DNA of 5,584 nt from Planctomycetaceae bacterium. Lineage in GTDB: Bacteria > Planctomycetota > Planctomycetia > Planctomycetales > Planctomycetaceae. The stretch covers positions 1 through 5,584 of the forward strand of contig JAGQQT010000295.1 in NCBI GenBank assembly GCA_020426065.1, in the 5' to 3' direction. The position numbers and the translations under genes were made by a program. Under the pieces are notes generated by a model. That model made no database searches, was not told the origin of the DNA, and saw only the letters and a program-made list of their open reading frames with translations. Positions 1 to 5,584 of the stretch are shown piece after piece. Within the stretch, counting starts at the first letter, position 1; every line of letters starts with the position of its first letter.

Positions 1-858
1 CAACTTTATGGGCTTTCGATCTTCCTTCAAGAGCTGAATTCCAGTCTGAACTGTCCGGTTGCTGCCCCGCTGTTCAATCTGGAAAACCAGCCGTTTGTCG
101 TGATTGGGGATTCCTGCCTGATCCTGGAACCGTTTATTCCCGGTATTCCCGCTGATCGGTCCATTTCTGATCCGCAGTTGAAGAATGCCCTGGTCCAATT
201 AGGGCAGGTCCATCAGACTTCAGCAAAACTCAGTCCGAAACCAGTTTTTTCAGAATTCTACAGTTCTGTTCGGACTGGTCCTTCACCCGCACTGCTGCGA
301 CGTCTGGAGCTGCTAACTCATTACCAGAAAGCGAGTTGGAGGGATTTGAGTTTTCACACAGTAACTGGTGATTTCTCAGAGAACCTCGCAGGAGTGACTG
401 TCCGTCTTGAGCAGATTTTACATCGTCGCGGTCCAGATGTTGTCAAAATGCTCTCTGAGGGAGTTGGCATTCCGCTGAGGCTGCAACCAGTTTTGCGAGA
501 TGTGTGGCGGGATCATATCCGCTTTGATGGTCAGGGAAACGTCACGGGGCTTATTGATCCCTATGCTTCAGGAGTGGACTCGGTTCTCTGCGACCTGTCC
601 CGCTACCTGGGGAGTGTGCTCGGAAATGACTATGCACGCTGGCGGTCTGCATTAATGAGTTACGAAGAGCAATTTCCACTCACCGACACCGAGCATGAGT
701 TGCTGCGTACATTCGATCAGAGCAACCTGTTGCTCAGCGCTATCAAATGCCGGGAACGCATCGTGACTCAGCCTGATCAGCTGGAGGCTTTAGCAGCACG
801 CCTGCAAGGCTATCTCGAACGACTCGAAAACACCAGTTCTCAAAGTCTGCTTTTCTAG
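1..858 (+). CDS. Phosphotransferase (APH-like kinase fold) family protein, 5' end outside window
   Basis: The frame is open from the first base, so the start lies to the left; 285 residues are visible, ending at TAG. A GTG at 100 is an internal valine codon, not the start, because homologous-looking sequence continues upstream of it. Landmarks of the aminoglycoside-phosphotransferase/choline-kinase fold can be seen: a hinge-like segment LEPFIPG (about residues 42-48), then LGQVHQTSA (67-75), the catalytic loop LRDVWRDHIRF (165-175), and the metal-binding segment GLIDPYASGVDS (183-194) followed by CDLSRYLGS (197-205). The catalytic and metal Asp equivalents are kept, but the usual HxDxxxxN motif reads LRDxxxxH and the residue after the metal Asp is Pro. 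From memory, planctomycete relatives carry a similar RDxWxDH loop, so this may be a subfamily trait. The substrate cannot be inferred, and resistance should not be assumed. The ATP-binding N-lobe is mostly out of view. Confidence 0.8.
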   Translation, partial: QLYGLSIFLQELNSSLNCPVAAPLFNLENQPFVVIGDSCLILEPFIPGIPADRSISDPQLKNALVQLGQVHQTSAKLSPKPVFSEFYSSVRTGPSPALLRRLELLTHYQKASWRDLSFHTVTGDFSENLAGVTVRLEQILHRRGPDVVKMLSEGVGIPLRLQPVLRDVWRDHIRFDGQGNVTGLIDPYASGVDSVLCDLSRYLGSVLGNDYARWRSALMSYEEQFPLTDTEHELLRTFDQSNLLLSAIKCRERIVTQPDQLEALAARLQGYLERLENTSSQSLLF

Positions 859-891
859 ACCAGACTGGCTGTAATTAACCGTGTACTTCGA

Positions 892-936
892 TTGACAACC
901 TCTTGCTGGAAAATAAAGCTGTTGACTGTTGAGTCA
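892..936 (+). promoter_or_regulatory. Candidate promoter/operator region upstream of the small lipoprotein gene
   Basis: The 104-bp gap between the phosphotransferase stop and the lipoprotein start contains a perfect TTGACA at 892-897. It has only a weak -10 match (TAAAGC at 914-919, 16-bp spacing). Just downstream is a perfect 5-bp inverted repeat, TGACT-GTTG-AGTCA, at 923-936, which could be an operator half-site pair or chance. Planctomycete promoter consensus is poorly defined, so this is a weak proposal. No convincing terminator for the preceding gene is visible here, so read-through from it is also possible. Confidence 0.25.
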
Positions 937-948
937 TTTCTTATTTAT

Positions 949-953
949 GGAGA
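949..953 (+). promoter_or_regulatory. Shine-Dalgarno site GGAGA for the lipoprotein gene
   Basis: GGAGA lies 9 nt upstream of the ATG at 963. This supports that start over the out-of-frame ATG at 929. Confidence 0.65.
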
Positions 954-962
954 ACAACCAGA

Positions 963-1394
963 ATGAAAAAAATATCACAGCAATTCAGGGATCTGGCCTG
1001 CCTCATGGCGATAGCAATCTGCATCATCGGTTGCGGGGGCAGCTCCGATCAGCCGGAACTTGGCCAGGTGAAGGGGAAGGTGACACTGGATGGTCAACCG
1101 GTGGCCGATGCAACTGTTTTCTTCTGGCCAGCGGATGGGGGACGAACCGTCAGCACGACCACGGATGCGAATGGTGATTATGAACTCAAATATGTTGGAG
1201 ACGACAAGGGAACCAAAGTCGGCAAAAACAAAGTACGGGTTTCCACTCAGCGGGATGGTGATTCCGATGAGGATGGCAATCCCACCGAGCCTCGGAAAGA
1301 AACGATCCCGGCAAAATACAATACGGAAACTCAACTTGAGTTTGACGTCACTCCCGGTGAAAACGTGATTAATCTCGAGTTGACCTCGGATTGA
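963..1394 (+). CDS. Small secreted lipoprotein with carboxypeptidase-regulatory-like (transthyretin-like) domain
   Basis: This is a complete gene of 143 codons. The N-terminus is a type II signal peptide: MKK, a hydrophobic stretch (about residues 11-23), and a lipobox IIGC with Cys24 as the predicted lipidated residue, followed by GGSSDQ. Residues 34-80 form the start of a beta-sandwich: GQVKGKVTLDGQPVADATV, then the DANGDYEL turn (68-75) typical of carboxypeptidase-regulatory-like domains. Next come a KVGKNKVRVS strand (85-94), an acidic DGDSDEDGN loop and a closing IPAKYNTETQLEFDVTPG segment (115-132) before NVINLEL. This order, including the IPxKY motif, is a layout I recognise from many small planctomycete lipoproteins, usually encoded singly or near DUF1559 (pilin-like) genes. 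No DUF1559 gene lies here. The protein is probably anchored in an envelope membrane. Its exact role is unknown; no catalytic residues are apparent. Confidence 0.85.
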   Translation: MKKISQQFRDLACLMAIAICIIGCGGSSDQPELGQVKGKVTLDGQPVADATVFFWPADGGRTVSTTTDANGDYELKYVGDDKGTKVGKNKVRVSTQRDGDSDEDGNPTEPRKETIPAKYNTETQLEFDVTPGENVINLELTSD

Positions 1395-1414
1395 TTACTG
1401 TCAGGCATGCAAAA

Positions 1415-1451
1415 AAAACAGCGACGTGACCGCAGAGGGCGTCGCTGTTTT
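1415..1451. terminator. Bidirectional Rho-independent terminator between convergent genes
   Basis: A perfect 12-bp stem pairs 1415-1426 (AAAACAGCGACG) with 1440-1451 (CGTCGCTGTTTT) around a 13-nt loop. On the minus strand the stem runs into a U8 tract (A8 at 1411-1418 on the + strand), a strong intrinsic terminator 32 nt past the sigma factor stop. On the + strand it ends in U4 followed by GAUUU, which is weaker but usable, 20 nt past the lipoprotein stop. Confidence 0.88.
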
Positions 1452-1482
1452 GATTTGAGTTCCACGATGGGGATTGACTCGG

Positions 1483-2112
1483 TCAGCTCATGCTGGGGGC
1501 ATCGCCCTGCATTTTTTCAGCCAGCATTAACTTGGCATCCCGCCAGCGGCGTTTGACCTGCCGGACACTGATGCCGACAATTTGAGCGGCTTCTTCCTGA
1601 GACAGTTCGTGATACCAGAGCAGATCAAACATCTCCCGGCTCTCATCCGGCAGAGATTCAATTACACGATGCATCTCGGTCCATTCCGCCACGCGGCGAG
1701 GATCTGTGGTCAGTTCTCCCCCTTCCAGAGGTGAGGGGATGGCCTGTTCCTGATCTCTCATCGGAGGCATGGTGGCATGGTTGGCACCTGCTCCCATTGG
1801 TCCCTGATAATGTCGGGCCAGATCCAGGAGAGTTTCTCGGATTTTCTTGGCAGCCAGGCGAAAGAAGTGCCGGGAGTCATTCAACTCCACTTCATGCATC
1901 GCTTCATACAGCTTCATTGAGGCATTCTGGAAAATGTCCTCGGTTTGTTCCCAGCGTCCCACGGCGGGAAATGACTGCTTGATCCGATGGGTTAACCGGA
2001 GCAGACGGTCGCATGTCAAATTCAACAATTCTCCCCGGGCCAGTGAATCGCCATCGTTCAAACGGGCAATGCACTCTTCGATCTGAAGCATTCCAGTTGT
2101 CTGGTCAGACAT
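1483..2112 (-). CDS. ECF-type RNA polymerase sigma factor (sigma-70 family)
   Basis: This complete gene has 209 codons, the usual ECF size. It would direct RNA polymerase to a specific promoter set. Region sigma2 spans about residues 24-100: helices around LLNLTCDRLLRLTHRI, then the region 2.2-like TEDIFQNASMKLYEAM (57-72), which matches the common (D)ED-xxQ-xxxLxLW pattern, and RHFFRLAAKKIRETLLDLAR (81-100). A linker of about 45 residues, rich in Gly, Pro and Met, follows. Region sigma4 is about 146-200, with VIESLPDESREMFDLLWY, then a helix-turn-helix LSQEEAAQIVGISVRQVKRRW (170-190). The conserved order resembles the planctomycete ECF-type group (Pfam Sigma70_ECF), recognised from memory. 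The ATG at 2112 is chosen because GAGAGG precedes it; the in-frame Met8 has no better site. No anti-sigma gene adjoins it within the window, and the hairpin beyond its stop ends the minus-strand block. Confidence 0.9.
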   Translation of the reverse strand: MSDQTTGMLQIEECIARLNDGDSLARGELLNLTCDRLLRLTHRIKQSFPAVGRWEQTEDIFQNASMKLYEAMHEVELNDSRHFFRLAAKKIRETLLDLARHYQGPMGAGANHATMPPMRDQEQAIPSPLEGGELTTDPRRVAEWTEMHRVIESLPDESREMFDLLWYHELSQEEAAQIVGISVRQVKRRWRDAKLMLAEKMQGDAPSMS

Positions 2113-2117
2113 GCAAA

Positions 2118-2123
2118 CCTCTC
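2118..2123 (-). promoter_or_regulatory. Shine-Dalgarno site GAGAGG for the sigma factor gene
   Basis: Read on the minus strand, GAGAGG stands 5 nt before the ATG at 2112. The gene has its own strong ribosome binding site, consistent with translation independent of the upstream HEAT gene. Confidence 0.65.
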
Positions 2124-2233
2124 ACGGCCAGGCCGAAACTGACATCGAATCCAATATCCCCTGGAAAAGGGAATCTCGCTGTTTGACATCAGTATCAACG
2201 GTTGGTGTCCCAAAATCTTCCTCTGTTTTCCAG

Positions 2234-2259
2234 AAAAATTCCGGAATTCCCAGATTTTT
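2234..2259 (-). terminator. Candidate weak intrinsic terminator at the end of the HEAT-repeat gene
   Basis: On the minus strand, starting inside the TAA stop, the RNA can fold as AAAAAUCUGG, loop GAAUU, then CCGGA-A-UUUUU. This gives about 10 pairs with one bulged A and one G-U, ending in U5. The core has few G-C pairs, so termination may be partial. The same bases contain a perfect 12-bp palindrome AATTCCGGAATT (2237-2248), which could instead be a protein-binding site. Either way it lies in the 145-bp gap before the sigma factor gene. I found no clear sigma-70-type promoter in the remainder of that gap. Confidence 0.4.
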
Positions 2260-4885
2260 ATTGAGACTGCGAAAGCGGGGCTGACTTTTCCGACCAGCGC
2301 ACCCAGATCGCCATCCGGTCCCGGTCGAACTGGGCAGCGGACAATTCAGGCTGATTTTCTCTGGGAACAATTCTTTCCAGAGTCTCCAGAATGCTGCGTA
2401 AGACCTGGGGATCGGACTCTGTCCAGCCTCTGCGGATAAGGGCTGGAGCGAAGGAAGCGTCTTCCAGTTCGGAGATGGCCTGAATGATCTCCAGCACATC
2501 CTGACGGCTTGAGTTGTATGTCAGTTTGATTAACTCAGTCCGGGCCTGCTCATCCTGCAACTGCGCCATGGCGATCAGAACCGAACGTTCCCGCTCCCGG
2601 TTCACTACACCTAGCAGTGAACGGAGACCGGATTGCTGTTCGGGCGTGCCGTGAGGCAATCCATACAGCAGGATTGGATTCCGGCAGGCTCCAGCAGCGT
2701 TGATGGCTGCCAGCTGAACTGCAGGATTTCGATCGTGCAGCAGGGGGAGCAGGGATACGGCCAGCTGGGGAAGTCGATGTTTCTGAGCGTAAAGGCAACC
2801 CAGTACACGGACATCAGCCCAGGTATGAGCGAGGGCAATCTGGGCCACCGATCGGGCTGCGGGCGAGGTTTCATTTTCAATTGCCCTCATCAATATGCGG
2901 GCAATCTGAGGATCCTGCTCCCGTTGCAGGCGACGTCCTGCCAGTCGAACAGACCAGTCTGGCAAAGACTTTTTCTGACCAAGCTGTTCCAGGCGGGATG
3001 CGGCCAGGCGTCGTTTTGAAAGAGAATCTGAATCCAGATCGGCGAACAGGGCAATGTCCAGGGTTGTTGATAACTCCAGTTGACCAGAGATCCGCAGCAG
3101 ATCTGTGTCCGAGAACCGATCCCATTCCTGATGCAGTGGCTGCGGGGTTTCTCCGGCAATCTGTTCGAGCCGGAGGCGGATCTCATCGAGTCTGTCTGTT
3201 GTCAGTTCCGGCTTCAGCAGTTCCTGAGTCAACTCCCGGATTTCCGCCCGGAGTGATTCCAGATCTGCCAGCGGAGTGGACCGCTCGTCACTGGCCACCA
3301 TTTCCGTTGCTCCCGAAAGCACAGACAACCCGTTCGATTCGGCCAGCTGACGCAGAATTGCCAGTCGGGCTTCTGGCGTCTCTTCTATCTGAGCCAGCGT
3401 CTGATGAAAACGGTTTTCCAGTTCCTCCCGACATCGTTGGCGGGTTTGCAGCATTCCCTGGTGAAATCCCCTGGCGAGCAGGGAAAATGCCTGTTCGTTA
3501 TCCCATTCGGAAATGGCAGACACCGCAGCCAGTTGAACCTGGGGAACTGAATCGAGGATCAGTCTGCTGAGGGCAATTTCAGAGCGTCCACCTGGATTTT
3601 TTCCTGCGAAAGCCGCTACGGCTTCACGGATCTGTCGATCGCCTTCATGAGCGTACCGATAGATCAAATCGGCATCCCGATCTCCCAGAGCCCTCAAGGC
3701 CACAACCCGGGACTGGCCGCCTCCCTGATCCAAGACTGACCGTAAAGTTTTGCTCGCCGTTTCCGAATCCAGCAGACCCAGGCTACGGAGGGCGGCGTAT
3801 TTGACCTGCGGATCAAGATGATGCAGTTGCTCCTGCAGAAATGACTCAGCAAGAGAATGATTTGTTGTTGCCAGCCATAATCCGAACCGGATAGCAACAC
3901 CGGGATGGTTGCTCCAGCGCAGTTGCCAGATCTGTTCTGGCCATTCCGCGTTTGTGTTGTTGAGATCTGGATGGGTAATCGCATACAGGAGACAGGCATC
4001 TATCGCCGCCTGTTGGTCCTCGCTGGTAACTGTGGGATCAGTTTGCTGATCAAAACATTGACCAAAATTTGGGAACAGGCTGGGGGAAAGGCTGCGGGCC
4101 AGCCCGGTCCATAATTCCCGGCGAACTTCATCTGGCAGATCGACTTGCTGCAATAACTCTCCCGCCTGGCGATATTTGTCTTCAGGATTTCCCGGGCGGC
4201 GCCAGAGGCAATAACACCAGGCTTCCAGGGCTGCCAGCTGATCATTCAACTGGATGTCTGGCCGGGAGTCGCTTTCCTCCGCTACGGGATTCTCCGGATT
4301 AAGCTTGGGCTTTTCCCAGCCCCCCTTCAATGCCAGCGATTCGAGTCGGTTGAGCCTTAACTCATCCAGCGATTCGGGCGCATGACGGGCCAGGAGAATG
4401 CAGCTGATGGATCCCGTCTGCGTGGGTTTAAGTGCCTGATCCCACCAATCGGCCAGCTGGTCCTGATCGGGAGCCGATTTGGTGTCAATCTCGATGAACT
4501 TTTCGGTTTTCTTCAGATGGTCAACTTGAGTTGCCTGCAAGGTCCAGCGGAAGCGTGGAGAGTTTTTCAGTTCCTGTACCGCACGCGGTCCCTCGGTTGG
4601 CTCCGGCCATATCTCCTGAGATACCCAATGATAATCTGAATGGGGAAACGTGGAGGATACCTCTTCAACAGAGGTCTGATCTGTCTCAGGGTTGGCTTCC
4701 TCCATTCCCTCTTCAGGGGGGGAAACGTGCAGTCGGGCCAGCGCAAACATACCAGGCCCCAGCTGACAACCGGTCAGACAAAGCAGCAGACCCCAGAGCG
4801 TAAAGGTAGCCAATCCAGAGAATGGACCTTGCAGTCCAACCCGAAGACAGGTCAGAGGAAGTTTGGCTGAAGGGAGGCGATACAC
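2258..4885 (-). CDS. Large HEAT-repeat lipoprotein of unknown function
   Basis: This intact frame encodes 875 residues. The N-terminus looks like a lipoprotein signal: a long n-region with K8 and R15, a hydrophobic core GLATFTLWGLLLCL (24-37) and LTGC with Cys40. An acidic, low-complexity linker (55-80) follows. Alpha-helical repeats of HEAT/armadillo type occupy at least 325-470 (for example DPQVKYAALRSLGLLDSETA, then SRVVALRALGDRD and VPQVQLAAVSAISEWDNEQA) and resume at about 645-840 (DRNPAVQLAAINAAGACRNP, DPQVLRSILETLERI). Between them, about 538-576 is strongly heptad-like and probably coiled coil. HEAT proteins act as binding scaffolds; no enzyme motif is visible and I cannot name the partner. 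The start is the GTG at 4885, the most upstream standard start before the in-frame TGA at 4958-4960. It has no visible Shine-Dalgarno, so the exact start is uncertain, but a later start would lose the signal peptide's charged region. The sigma factor gene lies 145 bp downstream. Confidence 0.82.
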   Translation of the reverse strand: MYRLPSAKLPLTCLRVGLQGPFSGLATFTLWGLLLCLTGCQLGPGMFALARLHVSPPEEGMEEANPETDQTSVEEVSSTFPHSDYHWVSQEIWPEPTEGPRAVQELKNSPRFRWTLQATQVDHLKKTEKFIEIDTKSAPDQDQLADWWDQALKPTQTGSISCILLARHAPESLDELRLNRLESLALKGGWEKPKLNPENPVAEESDSRPDIQLNDQLAALEAWCYCLWRRPGNPEDKYRQAGELLQQVDLPDEVRRELWTGLARSLSPSLFPNFGQCFDQQTDPTVTSEDQQAAIDACLLYAITHPDLNNTNAEWPEQIWQLRWSNHPGVAIRFGLWLATTNHSLAESFLQEQLHHLDPQVKYAALRSLGLLDSETASKTLRSVLDQGGGQSRVVALRALGDRDADLIYRYAHEGDRQIREAVAAFAGKNPGGRSEIALSRLILDSVPQVQLAAVSAISEWDNEQAFSLLARGFHQGMLQTRQRCREELENRFHQTLAQIEETPEARLAILRQLAESNGLSVLSGATEMVASDERSTPLADLESLRAEIRELTQELLKPELTTDRLDEIRLRLEQIAGETPQPLHQEWDRFSDTDLLRISGQLELSTTLDIALFADLDSDSLSKRRLAASRLEQLGQKKSLPDWSVRLAGRRLQREQDPQIARILMRAIENETSPAARSVAQIALAHTWADVRVLGCLYAQKHRLPQLAVSLLPLLHDRNPAVQLAAINAAGACRNPILLYGLPHGTPEQQSGLRSLLGVVNRERERSVLIAMAQLQDEQARTELIKLTYNSSRQDVLEIIQAISELEDASFAPALIRRGWTESDPQVLRSILETLERIVPRENQPELSAAQFDRDRMAIWVRWSEKSAPLSQSQ

Positions 4886-4905
4886 ATCAATGCCCGGTGA
4901 GAAAT

Positions 4906-4949
4906 GGCAGGCAGGAAGGGAAATGTATCGTATCGGGTGCGGCAGGCAG
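4906..4949. repeat. Pair of 9-bp direct repeats (GGCAGGCAG) upstream of the HEAT gene
   Basis: GGCAGGCAG occurs at 4906-4914 and again at 4941-4949, 35 bp from start to start, inside the 185-bp gap between the peptidase and HEAT genes. The second is followed by AGCG, the first by GAAG, so the match stops at 9 bp. On the minus strand the copies read CTGCCTGCC and lie 21-64 bp before the GTG start, where a regulator could bind. The unit is itself a short GGCA repeat and may be chance. Nothing else gene-like is visible in this gap. Confidence 0.3.
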
Positions 4950-5055
4950 CGAAAAGATCAGCCTCCATTTCGACTGCCGGTGGCTTCATGGCCGTCTGGC
5001 AGAGCTCGATTTGCCCCAACCTGCCCGATTTCAGAAGCAGGATTGTCAGAATTAC

Positions 5056-5071
5056 AAAGCGGGACCGCTTT
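5056..5071 (-). terminator. Hairpin at the end of the M16 peptidase gene, possible weak terminator
   Basis: AAAGCGG-GA-CCGCTTT is a perfect 7-bp inverted repeat with a 2-nt centre (in practice a 6-bp stem with a 4-nt loop). It begins at the last base of the peptidase's TGA stop. On the minus strand it is followed by GTAATT after UUU, a poor U-tract, so it may be a partial terminator or an mRNA 3'-end stabiliser rather than a strong stop. Confidence 0.4.
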
Positions 5072-5584
5072 CAGGCCAGCTCGAGACCGGTCCGCGGGCC
5101 AATGGCAACCTGGCTGAGCAACTGTAACGGGTACTGGTCCAGCAACTCCCGGATGTCTTTTCTGGTGAGCCGATGCAAGGTCTTCAGGTCATCCTCGACC
5201 GTCTGATACTCGTTCCGATAGACCCAGTTATTCCCTAACGAACCGAGCCGCCCCATCGGCCGCTCGCTTCGCAGAACAATCCGGGAAGCAACCTTGTTGC
5301 GGGCCTGTTCCAGTTCTTCATCAGTGACGCCATTCTGATTGATATCCTGGAAGATCACCCGATAAGCTTCCAGGTTACTTTCGACATCATCCGGATGGCA
5401 GGTCAGAAAGGACATGTAGGCCCCTGTGCCATCATATTCGTTGAAGCTTAACTCCGCCGCCTCTGCTTTTCCGGTTTCGATCAGCGACCAGTACAGACGG
5501 CTGTTGGAATCGTCTCCAATCACAACCGAGAGCAGATCGGCAGCAAACCGGAGTGGACTCTGGGCGGATGGAGCAGGGGCCATG
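5071..5584 (-). CDS. M16 family (insulinase-like) peptidase, C-terminal part; 5' end outside window
   Basis: The frame runs off the right edge; the ATG at 5583 is internal, since an M16 protein needs several hundred residues upstream. About 170 residues are visible. They match the C-terminal, non-catalytic half-domain of M16 zinc peptidases: [22 protein letters not shown] (about 13-34), where the SRL segment is the usual landmark, a strand-rich [15 protein letters not shown] (52-66), the helix [22 protein letters not shown] (86-107), then [11 protein letters not shown] and the closing [25 protein letters not shown] (139-163). In many M16B proteins the segment after SRL reads GLAY; here it is GKAEAAE, so the Tyr of the Arg/Tyr pair is absent, as I recall for some planctomycete relatives. 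The HxxEH zinc motif, if present, is outside the window, so activity cannot be judged. The role is probably periplasmic or envelope peptide turnover (inference). Confidence 0.85.
   Translation of the reverse strand, partial: MAPAPSAQSPLRFAADLLSVVIGDDSNSRLYWSLIETGKAEAAELSFNEYDGTGAYMSFLTCHPDDVESNLEAYRVIFQDINQNGVTDEELEQARNKVASRIVLRSERPMGRLGSLGNNWVYRNEYQTVEDDLKTLHRLTRKDIRELLDQYPLQLLSQVAIGPRTGLELA

Noticed and set aside
1..858. Naming the first gene an antibiotic-resistance aminoglycoside kinase
   Set aside because: The fold is shared by many kinases with other substrates, the catalytic loop is altered, and no resistance-type context is present.
844..866. Inverted repeat AGTCTG...CAGACT at the end of the phosphotransferase gene, considered as a terminator
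   Set aside because: The arms are only 6 bp with an 11-nt loop, and no T-tract follows.
975..1334. A 119-codon minus-strand frame opposite the lipoprotein gene
   Set aside because: The + strand frame has a signal peptide, a lipobox, a ribosome binding site and a family layout. The antisense frame has none of these.
2122..2499. A 125-codon minus-strand open frame reaching into the gap before the sigma gene
   Set aside because: Most of it overlaps the 3' end of the HEAT gene in another frame. The protein resembles a frame-shifted shadow with no domain, and no ribosome binding site was evident.
2881..3570. A 229-codon + strand open frame inside the HEAT gene
   Set aside because: It is fully antisense to a well-supported frame with repeat structure. 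Its translation is rich in Pro, Gly and Arg, has no recognisable domain and has the look of a reverse-strand shadow.
4822..5206. Three overlapping + strand frames across the peptidase-HEAT gap
   Set aside because: They overlap the ends of both flanking minus-strand genes, have no family resemblance, and their composition fits chance open frames in moderately GC-rich DNA.
1..5584. A mobile element, defence island or CRISPR-type system
   Set aside because: No transposase, integrase, terminal repeats, regular direct repeats, nuclease or toxin-like genes were seen. Gene content looks like core or lineage-specific chromosome.

Overview
The window looks like ordinary chromosomal DNA from a planctomycete, probably of the Gimesia/Rubinisphaera type. 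This is inferred from gene content, not from a search. Three things point that way: a small lipoprotein with the planctomycete-style carboxypeptidase-regulatory-like layout, an ECF-type sigma factor of the kind these bacteria carry in large numbers, and a kinase-fold protein whose catalytic loop has the form RDxWxDH.

Layout from left to right. On the + strand is the 3' part of a phosphotransferase-like gene (1-858), cut by the left edge. After a 104-bp gap with promoter-like elements comes a short secreted lipoprotein gene (963-1394). A strong hairpin at 1415-1451, with an A8 tract on its left and a T-run on its right, sits between this gene and the convergent minus-strand block and probably terminates both. 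On the minus strand, read from right to left, are the C-terminal part of an M16 (insulinase-like) peptidase gene, cut by the right edge (5071-5584), a large HEAT-repeat lipoprotein gene of 875 codons (2258-4885), and an ECF sigma factor gene (1483-2112). Each minus-strand gap is short (185 and 145 bp), and each begins with a weak hairpin at the upstream gene's stop codon. Whether the three genes form one operon cannot be decided from sequence alone.

Functional picture. The M16 protein and the two lipoproteins are plausibly envelope-associated. The sigma factor is the only regulator here. No anti-sigma factor or Ser/Thr kinase lies beside it inside the window, so its trigger is unknown. The HEAT protein has no function I can recognise and is probably a protein-binding scaffold.

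I see no mobile elements, CRISPR arrays, tRNA or rRNA genes, and no convincing new system. The most notable points are the altered catalytic loop of the phosphotransferase-like protein, the large unassigned HEAT lipoprotein with its GTG start and no visible ribosome binding site, and the hairpins that separate the genes.
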